The notes beneath the pieces are model-generated. The model made no database searches, had not been told where the DNA came from, and saw only the letters and a program-made list of their open reading frames with translations. A DNA stretch of 64,000 nt from the NCBI GenBank assembly GCA_013112715.1, contig JABFGB010000004.1, forward strand, positions 62,001 through 126,000. Reading direction: 5' to 3'. Positions within the stretch are counted from its first letter, which is position 1, and the number at the start of each line of letters is the position of its first letter. The position numbers and the translations under genes were made by a program. The DNA comes from Chloroflexota bacterium. Lineage in GTDB: Bacteria > Chloroflexota > Anaerolineae > Aggregatilineales > J027. Below are positions 51,832 to 61,142 of this stretch, one piece after another.

Positions 51832-52398
51832 TTATGAGGGACGACCCCGCAGCATGAGGGTAGATAAAATGGCGGCGGCGTTCCATGCGTCGTCATGCCC
51901 GCGATGATGTGTGCCCTCCATCGGCAAATCTAAGACACCCATCGCTTTTTCTAGGCCAATTTCACGCGGGATGCCGTTCATTAATCCAAACAGGCTTTTG
52001 ATATTGAGGTGACGCGGGCCAAAGGGATAGGACACTTTGTAGAGGCGGCATTGCTTCTCAAATTTGGCGCGGTCATAATCCCCATAGCTGGCCCACATGC
52101 GCTCCTCCGAAAGATACTCTTTTTTCAGAATCGAGCAGGCTTTTTTGAAGGACACCCCTTCACGCATGACCTGTTCTTGGGTTAGGGTTGTCAATTGGGT
52201 GCAAAATGCGCTGATGGTCGAACGTTCCGGTTTGACCAAGATGCTGCGTTTGGCAAGGCGCTCACCACTGACCACATCTAAGGTGCAAATCCCAATTTCA
52301 ATGATTTCGCGTTCTTGGCCGGGTGGGGGTTTTGGAGTTTCCCAGCATGTGGCTTCAAGGTCAATGACGATAATCTGGTCAAGCCGATTTTGTTTCAA
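51832..52398 (-). CDS. DEDDh 3'-5' exonuclease (ERI-1-like)
   Basis: About 188 residues when started at TTG 52398, five bases after GAGG and downstream of the preceding stop; the longer frame would overlap the creatininase gene. The exonuclease motifs are VIDLEATCW (ExoI, Asp13 and Glu15), SYGDYDRAKFEKQ (ExoII) and HRGHDDAWNAA (ExoIII with the catalytic His). The family removes nucleotides from RNA or DNA 3' ends. It resembles the ERI-1/KapD group more than DnaQ, judging by the order of motifs. Its neighbours are a creatininase-like enzyme and a membrane transferase, with no obvious link. Confidence 0.82.
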   Translation of the reverse strand: MKQNRLDQIIVIDLEATCWETPKPPPGQEREIIEIGICTLDVVSGERLAKRSILVKPERSTISAFCTQLTTLTQEQVMREGVSFKKACSILKKEYLSEERMWASYGDYDRAKFEKQCRLYKVSYPFGPRHLNIKSLFGLMNGIPREIGLEKAMGVLDLPMEGTHHRGHDDAWNAAAILSTLMLRGRPS

Positions 52399-52441
52399 GT
52401 CATCCTCGGAAAATGTTGGGGAAAACCCATGCGTGTTGGCG

Positions 52442-53122
52442 CTAGAGGTCTTCAACGATTTCGGTAATCTCATGCACCAACCTGTCAAAAAATGTCTGCA
52501 TTAACTCATCGGAAATCTGATAGGCTCCACCGAAACTTCCATCACCCATCACTTCGCGCCGATTTTCGCCGGCGTCAATCCGTTCAAAATCAACGGGTGG
52601 TTTGATGGTCTGGGGGGATTCCGTGACCCGTGTGAAGGGGAAGTTCTCTAACCAATTGGCATGGTCGGGGGTCTGATTAATTTCGGCGGCGAATTTTTGG
52701 ACGGCTTTGCTTTTCCACCAGCTATGCCAGACGATTTTTAACTCTGGCTTGAGGGCCGATAATTCTTGAAGCCCCTGCGGAAATGGATTGCCGCCATGCC
52801 CATTGAGGATTAGGAAACGCCGAAAACCATGCCGGGAGAGGCTGTATACGATGTCGGATACAACGGCGTTGAAGGTTTCCTCGCTCAAGGTGATTGTGCC
52901 GGGGTAGTCCATAAAATATTCGGAGACGCCAAAATTTAGCGGCGGGGCGACCAAGACATGGGTGTGATGCGAGACCGCCATCGCCAGACGAGTTGGGATA
53001 CGAATATCGGTGAGCAGGCTGAGATAGGCGTGTTGCTCGGTTGCTCCGGTAATCAAAATCACACGGTCATCGTGTTGGAGATAGTTCTCCACATCCATCC
53101 AATTCAAATCATCAAAAAGCAT
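52442..53122 (-). CDS. Creatininase-family amidohydrolase
   Basis: About 226 residues from ATG 53122 (MLFDDLNWMDVENYL), since the upstream part of the frame runs close to the VWA gene with no family match. The metal motif GATEQHAYLSLLTD is the creatininase signature and NGHGGN is the second. The Glu, His and Asp metal ligands are all present. The family includes creatinine hydrolases and formamide hydrolases such as riboflavin-precursor enzyme ArfB and mycofactocin MftE, so the substrate is open. It sits between the VWA protein and the exonuclease and may be part of their operon. Confidence 0.8.
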   Translation of the reverse strand: MLFDDLNWMDVENYLQHDDRVILITGATEQHAYLSLLTDIRIPTRLAMAVSHHTHVLVAPPLNFGVSEYFMDYPGTITLSEETFNAVVSDIVYSLSRHGFRRFLILNGHGGNPFPQGLQELSALKPELKIVWHSWWKSKAVQKFAAEINQTPDHANWLENFPFTRVTESPQTIKPPVDFERIDAGENRREVMGDGSFGGAYQISDELMQTFFDRLVHEITEIVEDL

Positions 53123-53183
53123 GTTAAGCCCTTCTGTAGAAAAAAAGGAGGGCGAATCGTTGGATTCACCCCTAAAAGCTCGG

Positions 53184-54566
53184 TTAGCCATCCACCAAAA
53201 TGTTATCTATGGCGAGGCTAAGTTCGCGCAGGTTGCGTACCAAATAGACCCCGTTGGCGACTTGGGCATAGAGGTGCATATCGCTGTCGCCTGTGCCCCA
53301 CATATGCTCCGGTTCGGGGCAGAACCAGATGCAGCGACGCGATTTTCGGGCCAATTGTTGGGCGAGGTCAATGCGCGGATTCAGATTATTGTTGCGCCCA
53401 TCGCCGACGATGATGATAGTCGTTTTGGTGTCTACGCTGTCCATATGGGTTTTACAGAACGTCTCAAGGCTGCCACCGAGGTCAGTAGTATAATAGCCAC
53501 GCGGATTTTCGGTCAGCACTTTTTCAACGGCAATATCTGGTCGCAGTTCCTTAAAATGATCCGTGACTTCAACCATATCGGAAATGAAAATGAATGACCG
53601 TGCCTTCTTGACCAAATCTTGCAGCATATAGGTCAAGGTCAGCATAAACTCCGACATGTGACGCATCGAGCCACTGAGATCACAGATAACGACCAGCTTG
53701 GGTTTGACATGGTGGGTACGATGACGCAGTTCGAGCGGGACGCCTCCATATTTCAGGTTGGCGCGGATGGTACTCTTGGGATCAAGTTCACCGCTCTTGG
53801 CGCGCTTTTGGCGGAGCGAGGCACGACTGCGGAGGCGGGCAGCCAATCGGCGCATTTCATCACGCACTTTATCGGCTTCTTCATCAGAGAGATGCTGGAA
53901 AGGCAAATCTTCGACATTCCGCACGGGTTCGCGCTCTTGCTCAGAAAGCTGTTGGGCGATATTTTGGCCGACGTAATTCTGGATTTGTTCGCGCAGTGCC
54001 CCGATGTTTTCTTCCAGCATTTCGCGGATTTCTGCGATGGCCTCTTCACTCATGCCCATTTCGCGCAGTTCTTCCATCAACGCCTCAATCAGTTCGCGCA
54101 GTTGATCCATCCCCATCTGGCGTTCCATCTGGCGGCTGAAATAGCGCTGTTGATACATCTGATAGGCGCCTTCCAAACCAGCCTGCTGCGCCATCTGGTC
54201 AAGCTGCTCTTGGCTGAACTGCTTGCCTTCCATTAATTGCCGCAAAAGCTGCTTAAGGGCTTCCATATCACCCATCAAGGATTGGAGTGATTGTTGGAGC
54301 ATCTCTTGTTGATCGGGAGTCAACTGTTGATTCATGTCCCACATCGGCGGGGCATTGGTGTCGAAAAACAGCGGAAAGAAAAAGTCAAAGACGCGAACAT
54401 CTTTTTGTTCTTTGACAAGGGTAGCCCGCAGGCTGGCACGAAATTCTTCACGGCTTTGAATGCCAACCGCATCCACCGCATACATGGCGTCTTCGCTTTC
54501 CGCAATCGAGATTCGTACCCCCGACGCACGCAAAGCCCGTATAAATTCTACCGTTCGCTTGTCCAT
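53184..54566 (-). CDS. VWA domain-containing protein (CoxE-like)
   Basis: A 460-residue cytoplasmic protein with no signal or membrane segment. Residues 75-250 are a long Gln/Glu/Arg-rich coiled-coil-like region. A von Willebrand A domain (about 288-460) has the metal-ion-dependent adhesion site D296-L-S298-G-S300 (DLSGSM), with a further Thr-type site in YYTTDLGG. With the MoxR ATPase two genes upstream it forms a MoxR-VWA pair, as in CoxD/CoxE, which insert metal or remodel large enzymes. No CO dehydrogenase gene is present, so the client is unknown. The MoxR gene lies 1.0 kb upstream, with two other genes between. Confidence 0.85.
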   Translation of the reverse strand: MDKRTVEFIRALRASGVRISIAESEDAMYAVDAVGIQSREEFRASLRATLVKEQKDVRVFDFFFPLFFDTNAPPMWDMNQQLTPDQQEMLQQSLQSLMGDMEALKQLLRQLMEGKQFSQEQLDQMAQQAGLEGAYQMYQQRYFSRQMERQMGMDQLRELIEALMEELREMGMSEEAIAEIREMLEENIGALREQIQNYVGQNIAQQLSEQEREPVRNVEDLPFQHLSDEEADKVRDEMRRLAARLRSRASLRQKRAKSGELDPKSTIRANLKYGGVPLELRHRTHHVKPKLVVICDLSGSMRHMSEFMLTLTYMLQDLVKKARSFIFISDMVEVTDHFKELRPDIAVEKVLTENPRGYYTTDLGGSLETFCKTHMDSVDTKTTIIIVGDGRNNNLNPRIDLAQQLARKSRRCIWFCPEPEHMWGTGDSDMHLYAQVANGVYLVRNLRELSLAIDNILVDG

Positions 54567-54633
54567 GTCTATTCCTTCCCAAACCTGCTATTCGAACGGA
54601 CGATGGGGATGTCTCATATAGAAATACAGAATT

Positions 54634-54657
54634 GGGGCGGGCACGGCGACCCGCCCC
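54634..54657. repeat. GC-rich palindromic repeat unit
   Basis: GGGGCGGG and CCCGCCCC, eight perfect pairs with an eight-base loop (CACGGCGA), followed by TACGA, lie in the 112-base gap between the VWA and zinc-ribbon genes. A related but shorter element is at 29141-29161. GC-rich palindromes ending CCCCTAC are common between genes in Chloroflexota; this one may be a REP-like copy. Confidence 0.5.
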
Positions 54658-54678
54658 TACGAGTAGCCAAATTAACCA

Positions 54679-55014
54679 TTACAATTTTTTGCGGCGGCGT
54701 TTGGGGTCAGTGACAAGCACATTGAGGGCCATATAGACCCCGCCCCCAATGACAATCGCAAAACCCCCGGCTAGAAAAAGGAACTGCATCAGGTCGTCCA
54801 TGCCTGTCGAGGCTAACATCAAGGCCGCCCCGACAAACAGACAGACCACTGCGATAAATGTGGGGCTGGTGGCTCGCAATGTATCGGCGGCACTGGTGAC
54901 GTTGTAGCCACATTTGAGGCATTTGGTGTCACCAAGCAGGATATTCGACCCACAACGCGGACATTTTTCGATGGCTGGGACATTTGGTTTTAGAGGTTCT
55001 TTAGATTCCGTCAT
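54679..55014 (-). CDS. Zinc-ribbon membrane protein
   Basis: About 111 residues from ATG 55014 (MTESKEPLK), since the upstream part of the frame overlaps the Nudix gene's stop. A zinc ribbon with CPRC and CLKC pairs (about 17-40) is followed by two membrane helices (about 50-70 and 75-98) and a basic tail (RRRKKL). The ribbon probably faces the cytoplasm and binds protein or nucleic acid. I cannot name a family. It lies between the Nudix gene (13 bases upstream) and the VWA gene, within the MoxR-VWA cluster. Confidence 0.65.
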   Translation of the reverse strand: MTESKEPLKPNVPAIEKCPRCGSNILLGDTKCLKCGYNVTSAADTLRATSPTFIAVVCLFVGAALMLASTGMDDLMQFLFLAGGFAIVIGGGVYMALNVLVTDPKRRRKKL

Positions 55015-55027
55015 GGTTAATCCGATT

Positions 55028-55609
55028 TCATTTTTCCAGATGCGCCAACGCCAAACCAATCAGCGCGGCAGACGAGACGCCATTTATTTTGCCACTCATC
55101 CACATTTGGCGCACCTCTTCTAATGGAATTAGATGGGCCGCTAAAAGTTCGGTTTCATCCAACGTCTGGCCTTGCTGTCGGACAGCGCCTGTTGCAAGAA
55201 AGGCGTGCATCCAGCCACAGCCATGATTACTGTCCATACTGAACTTGCCGAGCGGTTGCCAATGACGAGCAACCATGCCTGTTTCCTCTAATAGTTCACG
55301 TTTGGCGGCTTCAAGCACGTTCGTTATTTCGTCGTGTTCAATGACGCCAGCAGGGAGTTCTAACATGACCTGCCGCGTGCCTTGCTTATACATTTCCACC
55401 ATCGCCACATATTCATCATCGGTCAGAGCAAAGGTCATGGTGTAATCATCCATGTGGACGTGATAAAAGTCGGGAATTTCAACCCCGTTCGGCATTCGGA
55501 CATGCTCTCGATAGACGTGCAACCACGGAGAGGCATCCAGCACATCGGTACGTGAGAGCGTCTCCCATGCCACTTTATGGAGTTCGTCAGGACGGGGCTG
55601 ATTGGTCAT
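55028..55609 (-). CDS. Nudix hydrolase, ADP-ribose-pyrophosphatase-like
   Basis: A 193-residue Nudix enzyme. The Nudix box reads GVIEHDEITNVLEAAKRELL followed by EETGM, preceded by ELPAG, the lead-in typical of ADP-sugar diphosphatases (NudF group). It begins three bases after the MoxR stop, so translation is coupled. ADP-ribose or another nucleoside-diphosphate sugar is the expected substrate; specificity is not proven. Its place between a MoxR ATPase and a VWA protein may be chance or may link nucleotide clean-up with that system. Confidence 0.8.
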   Translation of the reverse strand: MTNQPRPDELHKVAWETLSRTDVLDASPWLHVYREHVRMPNGVEIPDFYHVHMDDYTMTFALTDDEYVAMVEMYKQGTRQVMLELPAGVIEHDEITNVLEAAKRELLEETGMVARHWQPLGKFSMDSNHGCGWMHAFLATGAVRQQGQTLDETELLAAHLIPLEEVRQMWMSGKINGVSSAALIGLALAHLEK

Positions 55610-55612
55610 GGG

Positions 55613-56596
55613 CTACCGATCCCATCCACCACTACTGCGGCGGCGCTGGGCGGCATCATCACGACCACGCCCCTCTGTTCCACCCCCCGTAACCCCACCG
55701 CGTCGCAGGGCACGTTTGGCTTTCTGCACATCGGATTCATGTTTGAGCAAAACGGTTAGGGTGGTTTCGAGCGTCTTTTCATCCAACTGATCGGCGTTGA
55801 GCATCATGAGTGCTTTGGCCCAGTCAAGGGTTTCGGATACGCTGGGTGATTTTTTCATGTCCATCTGGCGCAAATTTTGCACAAATTCGACGGCTTGCTG
55901 CGCCAGTTTTTCTTTCAATTCCGGCACTTTCAGCCGGACAATTGCCAGTTCCGCGTTATAGGTCGGGTAATCGGTAAATAGATAGAGGCAGCGGCGCTTA
56001 AGGGCCTCAGAGAGTTCACGGGTGTTGTTGCTGGTGAGCAGCACAATCGGTTGATGCACGGCGCTAATCGTGCCCAGTTCGGGTACGGTCACTTGGAAAT
56101 CGCTCAGGACTTCTAACAAAAATGCTTCGAATTCAGCATCGGCACGGTCAATTTCGTCAATTAACAGCACGACGGGTTCCGGTGCGGTGATGGCACTCAA
56201 CAAGGGGCGTGGCAGCAAAAATCGTTCTGAGAAAAAGACATCTTCCTCAGCAGCCAGTTTGTCGGCGGCCTCGACCAATGAAGCCGCATCATGCAGCAGG
56301 TCTTGAAGTTTATCACGCAGCAGTTGGGTATAGAGCATCTGCTTGGCATATTCCCACTCATAGAGCGCCTTACTTTCGTCCAAGCCTTCATAACATTGCA
56401 GGCGGATCAGGCGCTTGCCACTGGCTTTGGCCCATGCTTTAGCGAGTTCGGTTTTACCTACTCCGGCAGGCCCTTCGACCAACGCGGGCTTGCCAAGTTT
56501 TTCCATCAAAAAGACAACCGTCGAAATTTCATCGGTGGCGATATAGTTCTGCTTCGCCAACCCTACCTTTACATCCTCGATCTTGTTAACTTCCAT
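55613..56596 (-). CDS. MoxR-family AAA+ ATPase
   Basis: A 327-residue AAA+ protein. Walker A is GPAGVGKT (42-49), Walker B LLIDEID (144-150), sensor 1 LLTSNNTRELSEALKRRC, as in CoxD/MoxR chaperones. A C-terminal lid domain (about 215-290) is followed by an Arg/Gly-rich tail of some 35 residues (RGGVTGGGTEGRGRD), not usual for the family. It should act with the VWA protein of this cluster to remodel a client enzyme or help metal insertion. Its start overlaps the stop of the M23 peptidase gene by 11 bases. Confidence 0.88.
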   Translation of the reverse strand: MEVNKIEDVKVGLAKQNYIATDEISTVVFLMEKLGKPALVEGPAGVGKTELAKAWAKASGKRLIRLQCYEGLDESKALYEWEYAKQMLYTQLLRDKLQDLLHDAASLVEAADKLAAEEDVFFSERFLLPRPLLSAITAPEPVVLLIDEIDRADAEFEAFLLEVLSDFQVTVPELGTISAVHQPIVLLTSNNTRELSEALKRRCLYLFTDYPTYNAELAIVRLKVPELKEKLAQQAVEFVQNLRQMDMKKSPSVSETLDWAKALMMLNADQLDEKTLETTLTVLLKHESDVQKAKRALRRGGVTGGGTEGRGRDDAAQRRRSSGGWDR

Positions 56597-57515
56597 TACT
56601 CGGCTCCATTCGGATTTGATTGAACAGCGGAATCACAACCAATGGGTTGACCCATACTCCCCCAACGCCGATTTCAAAGTGCAAATGCGGCCCGGTACTG
56701 CGTCCTGTGTTGCCCACAGCGCCTATGATTTCATTTTGTAGTACCACATCCCCCGCTTCCACGTAAATTTCCGACGCATGGGCGTATCCGGTGAAGATAC
56801 CCCAACCATGATCTAGCACGATGTAGTTGCCGCGTATGGCAAGGTTGCCTACATAAGCAACTCGACCATCGGCGGCGGCTTGGATAGGTGTACCTGTTGG
56901 CATCGGGTAATCCACCCCCGAATGGCGATACCAACGACTGCCTCCATTGAAGGTACGCCATGTCCCATAAATGGACACATAGTAACCCTCACGAGGCAAT
57001 TTGAAGCCGCTATTCATCCAGTCTTGTTCGGGGCGAAAGTTGCTTAACAGGCTGTGTAAAAAGGTGTTTTCCCGATCGGTGACCTCTGGCTCCAACAAGG
57101 GCACTAAATCCACTGGCAGGACGAGTTCTTCCTCTCCAAATTCACCATATGCGACACGTATGCTGTCTTCAATTGTTTCATCACTGCCATCTTCATAATA
57201 CACCTTTACGGTCAATGGGTGAAATTCGAGGGTCGCGGTCATCGGTGCGGACAATACAGCAATTTGGTCAATGCACTTCTCACCACAACGCGGATCGGGG
57301 AAAAACAGGAAGGTCTGTCTCATAAACTTCGCATAGGCCCATTGTATCCCTTCGCCAGATAAATGCAAAATGCCGACCTGCCCCTGTCGGATCCAATCAA
57401 ATTCCTGTACCAATTTGGCACGGCTTTCAGTTTGGGGTGACGCATTGGCTGGGACAGCCCTTATAACCGCAAGTGTTACCAAGAACAGGCCTAGCCCCGA
57501 CAGGAACTTTGCCAT
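56586..57515 (-). CDS. M23-family (LytM) metallopeptidase
   Basis: About 309 residues from ATG 57515 (MAKFLSGLGLFLV), where the signal peptide begins; the longer frame overlaps the lipoprotein gene. The LytM zinc motifs are His198-x3-Asp202 in HSGVDYPMPTG and HLHFEIG (277-283), with a conserved His246 in YAHASE. It is secreted, and the catalytic domain is preceded by a beta-rich module (about 30-170). It probably cuts peptidoglycan cross-bridges during growth. The gene follows the SH3-type lipoprotein by seven bases and overlaps the MoxR gene. Confidence 0.87.
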   Translation of the reverse strand: MAKFLSGLGLFLVTLAVIRAVPANASPQTESRAKLVQEFDWIRQGQVGILHLSGEGIQWAYAKFMRQTFLFFPDPRCGEKCIDQIAVLSAPMTATLEFHPLTVKVYYEDGSDETIEDSIRVAYGEFGEEELVLPVDLVPLLEPEVTDRENTFLHSLLSNFRPEQDWMNSGFKLPREGYYVSIYGTWRTFNGGSRWYRHSGVDYPMPTGTPIQAAADGRVAYVGNLAIRGNYIVLDHGWGIFTGYAHASEIYVEAGDVVLQNEIIGAVGNTGRSTGPHLHFEIGVGGVWVNPLVVIPLFNQIRMEPSNGS

Positions 57516-57522
57516 GCTGTTG

Positions 57523-58872
57523 CTAACTCGCAAATTGCAGGGTATCAATAATCGCCTGCATGGGGCCAAGCCCCTCAGCGATTCGGTCTACAGGTTCTAC
57601 GCCCATGTAGAAAATAAAGTTTTCCTCATTAACGTGGACACCCACCCACCAACCGGAAATATCACTTGCGCCACTGTCGCAGTTAACCGCTGAAAAGGTT
57701 GTGCCTTCACCCTCATAACCGCCCATATCGTAGGTTTGGCGATTATCGGTGTAGAGACCAATATTGCAACCGGGAAACAGTAGACCACGCAAATATTGGA
57801 TGCCGTCCGGCCACAAACTCAGTTGCAAAGTACCACTGTCATTGGTCTCATTGGGGTTAATAATCGGCGGGAAGCCCCAGATCACCCAAATCGTGCCTTT
57901 CATCCCATCGGGCAATGGCCCTTCATACACAGTCATTTTGACATTGCCCTGACCAATCGAGCCGCTGACCGGAATTAGGAAATGGCCTTGATCCCAGCCT
58001 TCAGGCAGTTTTAGGCTCACAGGCGGGGCTTCGCCAACTTGAATACTGGGGTTGTCGTTAGCAATCACAGGGCTGGCGGAAGGGGTAATATTATTCGGGA
58101 GCACGGTGGGGGCAGTTGTGGCAAGGGTGGCAGTGGGCGTGGAGGTCGGGGTGCGAGTAGGCACGGGAGTCGTCGGGACACTGGTCACGCCTTGTGCAAC
58201 CGATTCGGGGGAGGCCGTTGGCGCAAAAGCAATGCCGAGCGTGCCGACATCGCCACTAATTTCGACTTGGCTGCTCAAGACCCAACCACGTTGTGTACCC
58301 AATTCGACTTCGTAAAAAATTGTACCCAGCGCATCGGGCAGCGTTTGCCGCAGTACCTTGACCTGTTCACCTTGTAAAAGCGTGGTCAATTTAGCAGCAT
58401 CCCGCGAAGGGGCGGTTAAAGCGGTGGCACGCGGCACGATAATCACGGCGGTGACTTCACCAGATGTCTGCGTAGAAACGGCCTCCGTCGCACTTTCGAG
58501 AGTAGCGGTTGGGGTTGATGTGGGCATAGCGACTTCTACAAGAGCTATTTTGTTTATGTCGCCTGTCACCTGTACCTGCGACTCCAAAACCCAACCGGTG
58601 CGATTGCCTAAGTCGATCTGGTAAAACGTCGTGCCCACATCATCCGGCGCGGATTTGCCCAGTATGTAGCGGGTTTCGCCCTCGAACAAATTGACGATGA
58701 TTTCGGTGGCTCGGTCAGGCAAGGTGAACACGGGTGCTTGGGAAACAACCACTTTTATTTTGGGGGCGCTGCTGGTTGCGGTGGGTTGGCGGCCTGATTT
58801 TTTATCATCCCCGCCACAAGCCGATAAGATGAGAGCCAAAATCAGACCACACAACACAATCGTTCGTCGCAT
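57523..58872 (-). CDS. Lipoprotein with two SH3-like modules
   Basis: About 449 residues from ATG 58872 (MRRTIVLCGLILALILSACG). The lipobox LSAC gives lipid-anchor Cys19. Two bacterial SH3 modules (about 45-110 and 145-210), each ending with a WVLxSQVxxxGD strand, are separated by Thr/Pro linkers of the TPTATLES type and followed by a unique C-terminal domain (about 270-449). SH3 modules of this kind often bind peptidoglycan. It lies three bases after guaA and seven before the M23 peptidase gene, so it may help target the peptidase to the wall. Confidence 0.78.
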   Translation of the reverse strand: MRRTIVLCGLILALILSACGGDDKKSGRQPTATSSAPKIKVVVSQAPVFTLPDRATEIIVNLFEGETRYILGKSAPDDVGTTFYQIDLGNRTGWVLESQVQVTGDINKIALVEVAMPTSTPTATLESATEAVSTQTSGEVTAVIIVPRATALTAPSRDAAKLTTLLQGEQVKVLRQTLPDALGTIFYEVELGTQRGWVLSSQVEISGDVGTLGIAFAPTASPESVAQGVTSVPTTPVPTRTPTSTPTATLATTAPTVLPNNITPSASPVIANDNPSIQVGEAPPVSLKLPEGWDQGHFLIPVSGSIGQGNVKMTVYEGPLPDGMKGTIWVIWGFPPIINPNETNDSGTLQLSLWPDGIQYLRGLLFPGCNIGLYTDNRQTYDMGGYEGEGTTFSAVNCDSGASDISGWWVGVHVNEENFIFYMGVEPVDRIAEGLGPMQAIIDTLQFAS

Positions 58873-58874
58873 AA

Positions 58875-60464
58875 CTATTCCCATTCAATCGTCGCTGGGG
58901 GTTTGGTGGTGACATCATAGACAACCCGGTTCACCCCTTTGACTTCGTTCACAATCCGGCTGCTGACCCGCCCCAATAATTCATAGGGCAGTTTGGCCCA
59001 ATCAGCGGTCATAAAATTATCGGTGGTGACGGCCCGCAGCACAATCGTTTCGGCATAGGTACGCTGGTCGCCCATCACGCCCACACTTTTGACAGGCAGG
59101 AGAGCGGCATAGGCTTGGGCAGTCTGGCGCAGGAGGCCCAATTTATCCATTTCTTGACGAAAAATCAGATCGGCGGCACGGAGTTTTTCGAGCCGTTCAA
59201 AGGTGACTTCACCCAGACAGCGAATGGACAATCCGGGGCCGGGGAAGGGCTGTCGCCACACCATTGCTTCCGGGAGACCCAATTCCATGCCGACCCGCCG
59301 GACTTCATCTTTAAAAAGATAACGTAAAGGCTCGACCAAATCGAATTTCATGTCCTCTGGTAGGCCGCCGACATTGTGATGAGTCTTGATGACATGGGCA
59401 CCGGGACGTTCTTTGGCAGCAGATTCAATGACATCGGGGTAGATGGTGCCCTGTGCTAAAAAGCGCACATCGCGTAGCTTATTGGATTCTTCTTCAAAAA
59501 TCCGCACAAACAATTCACCGATGATTTTACGTTTGCGTTCCGGCTCCGTCACACCCGCCAGCGCATCCAAAAATTTCTCGGTGGCATCTACCGCAATAAG
59601 ATTTGGCCCATTGATAGTGCGGAAGGCGGTGACAACTTCTTCCGGCTCATTGGCCCGCAGCAGCCCCGTATTAACAAAAATGCAGGTGAGTTGGTCGCCG
59701 ATGGCCCGGTGAATGACGGTGGCTGCTACCAATGAATCTACCCCCCCGCTGAGACCCAACACCACCTGACCGTCACCAACTTGCTGGCGCACATTTTCAA
59801 CCATCTGCTCGACCATTAGGCCAGTTGTCCAGCGTGGCTCAATCTGGCTGATGGTGGTGGCAAAATTTCGGAGGAGCGCCCCACCAAAAGCGGTATGTTG
59901 GACTTCGGGATGGAACAGCACGCCATAGATGCGGCGCTGGGGATTACCAAAAACAGCATACGGCGAATTATCGGTGCTGCCGAGTATTTCAAAACCGGGC
60001 GGTGGGGATTCAATACGATCCCCGTGATTCATCCACACGGCTGAGGCGGTGGGGATGTCCGTAAACAGCGGATCACCCACACGGAGAATATTTAAATCCG
60101 CATGACCATATTCGCGGTGGCCCTCCCCCACAATTTTGCCACCCAAGACATAGGCCAAAAGCTGTGCGCCATAACAAATACCAAGTACAGGCAGGCCGCT
60201 TTTTAGCACCCAATTAGGCAAAGTGGGGGCATGGTCGCCATAGACGCTTTCTGGCCCACCGGATAGGACAAGCGCGGCGGGGGCAAATTCACGTATCTTA
60301 TCTTCGGGCATATCCCAATGGTACAGCGAGGCGTAGACGCCCTGTTCCCGGATTTGGCGGGCAATCAACTGGGTGGTTTGTGAGCCATAATCCAAAATGG
60401 CAATGCCGCCAAAACGGGCATCATCGATTTTAATAGGTGCAGTTGTCAAATTCAAGGTTCTCAA
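58875..60464 (-). CDS. guaA: GMP synthase (glutamine-hydrolysing)
   Basis: A 529-residue enzyme that turns XMP, ATP and glutamine into GMP. The class I amidotransferase domain (about 20-205) has the nucleophile Cys97 in GICYGAQ with His185 and Glu187 in LFHPEVQ. The ATP-pyrophosphatase loop SGGVDS is at 239-244. The C-terminal dimerisation domain (about 400-529) ends in the usual PPATIEWE. It overlaps xpt by four bases (ATGA), a pairing of salvage and synthesis genes for guanine nucleotides. Confidence 0.96.
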   Translation of the reverse strand: MRTLNLTTAPIKIDDARFGGIAILDYGSQTTQLIARQIREQGVYASLYHWDMPEDKIREFAPAALVLSGGPESVYGDHAPTLPNWVLKSGLPVLGICYGAQLLAYVLGGKIVGEGHREYGHADLNILRVGDPLFTDIPTASAVWMNHGDRIESPPPGFEILGSTDNSPYAVFGNPQRRIYGVLFHPEVQHTAFGGALLRNFATTISQIEPRWTTGLMVEQMVENVRQQVGDGQVVLGLSGGVDSLVAATVIHRAIGDQLTCIFVNTGLLRANEPEEVVTAFRTINGPNLIAVDATEKFLDALAGVTEPERKRKIIGELFVRIFEEESNKLRDVRFLAQGTIYPDVIESAAKERPGAHVIKTHHNVGGLPEDMKFDLVEPLRYLFKDEVRRVGMELGLPEAMVWRQPFPGPGLSIRCLGEVTFERLEKLRAADLIFRQEMDKLGLLRQTAQAYAALLPVKSVGVMGDQRTYAETIVLRAVTTDNFMTADWAKLPYELLGRVSSRIVNEVKGVNRVVYDVTTKPPATIEWE

Positions 60465-61051
60465 TCTGCCAGTACAATCTTGCCATTATCCATCGAAACA
60501 ATGTTGACGAGGGTTTCAATCGGTACATTATATTTGGCTAAGGCTGCCCGTCCACCTTCAAATTCTTTCTCGACCACACAGCCAATCCCAACGAGTGTAG
60601 ATTGTGCAGCGCGAACGATGCGAATCAGACTATGCAGGGTTTTGCCAGAGGCAAGGAAGTCGTCAATAATTAATACTCGTTCCCCCTGCGGCATAAATTC
60701 GGCGGCGACCATCAAATTGACCTCCATCCCTTTGGTATGACTGGGGGCGGTTTCTAGGAAAATCGGGCCAAACATGGTGACGGGTTTGGTTTTTCGTGCA
60801 TAGACAATGGGGACTTTCAGGGCAAAACCAGTGGCGAGAGCGGGGGCGATGCCGGAAACTTCGGCGGTTAGGATGCGGGTCGGTTGGGCATCACGGAAAC
60901 GCGAGGCTAATTCTTCGCCGCACGCCATAATCAATTCACTATGGAGTTGATGATTTAGAATACTGTCAATTTTGAGGATGCCTTCGCCTAGATTTTTCCC
61001 TTCTCGCAGTATACGAGTTTTTAGTTCTTCCACAGGCGTGAGAACCGCCAT
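60461..61051 (-). CDS. xpt: Xanthine phosphoribosyltransferase
   Basis: A 196-residue type I phosphoribosyltransferase that makes XMP from xanthine and PRPP. The PRPP-binding loop reads [13 protein letters not shown] (near 126-138), and the rest matches the Xpt family in length and in the [16 protein letters not shown] strand. XMP feeds directly into GuaA encoded next in the operon. The 91-base leader is too short for a purine riboswitch, and I see no such fold. Confidence 0.93.
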   Translation of the reverse strand: MAVLTPVEELKTRILREGKNLGEGILKIDSILNHQLHSELIMACGEELASRFRDAQPTRILTAEVSGIAPALATGFALKVPIVYARKTKPVTMFGPIFLETAPSHTKGMEVNLMVAAEFMPQGERVLIIDDFLASGKTLHSLIRIVRAAQSTLVGIGCVVEKEFEGGRAALAKYNVPIETLVNIVSMDNGKIVLAD

Positions 61052-61096
61052 GCTTTTTTAACCTTTCGTCGAAATTGGGACTCCCATAAAAAGTTA

Positions 61097-61102
61097 ATTA
61101 TA
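61097..61102 (-). promoter_or_regulatory. Candidate -10 box for xpt-guaA
   Basis: A perfect TATAAT on the minus strand lies 45 bases before the xpt start, within the 91-base gap after the kinase stop. No convincing -35 box is found at the usual spacing, so an activator or read-through from the kinase gene may be needed. Confidence 0.35.
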
Positions 61103-61142
61103 GCGCGACGGCCAAACTGGGGTGGAGTTTTCTTGGCACAAA

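Noticed and set aside
53619..54236. Plus-strand frame of 205 codons inside the VWA gene
   Set aside because: It reflects the repetitive Gln/Glu/Arg coding of the VWA protein read backwards.
61052..61142. Possible purine riboswitch before xpt-guaA
   Set aside because: The gap is only 91 bases and does not show the conserved three-way-junction core.
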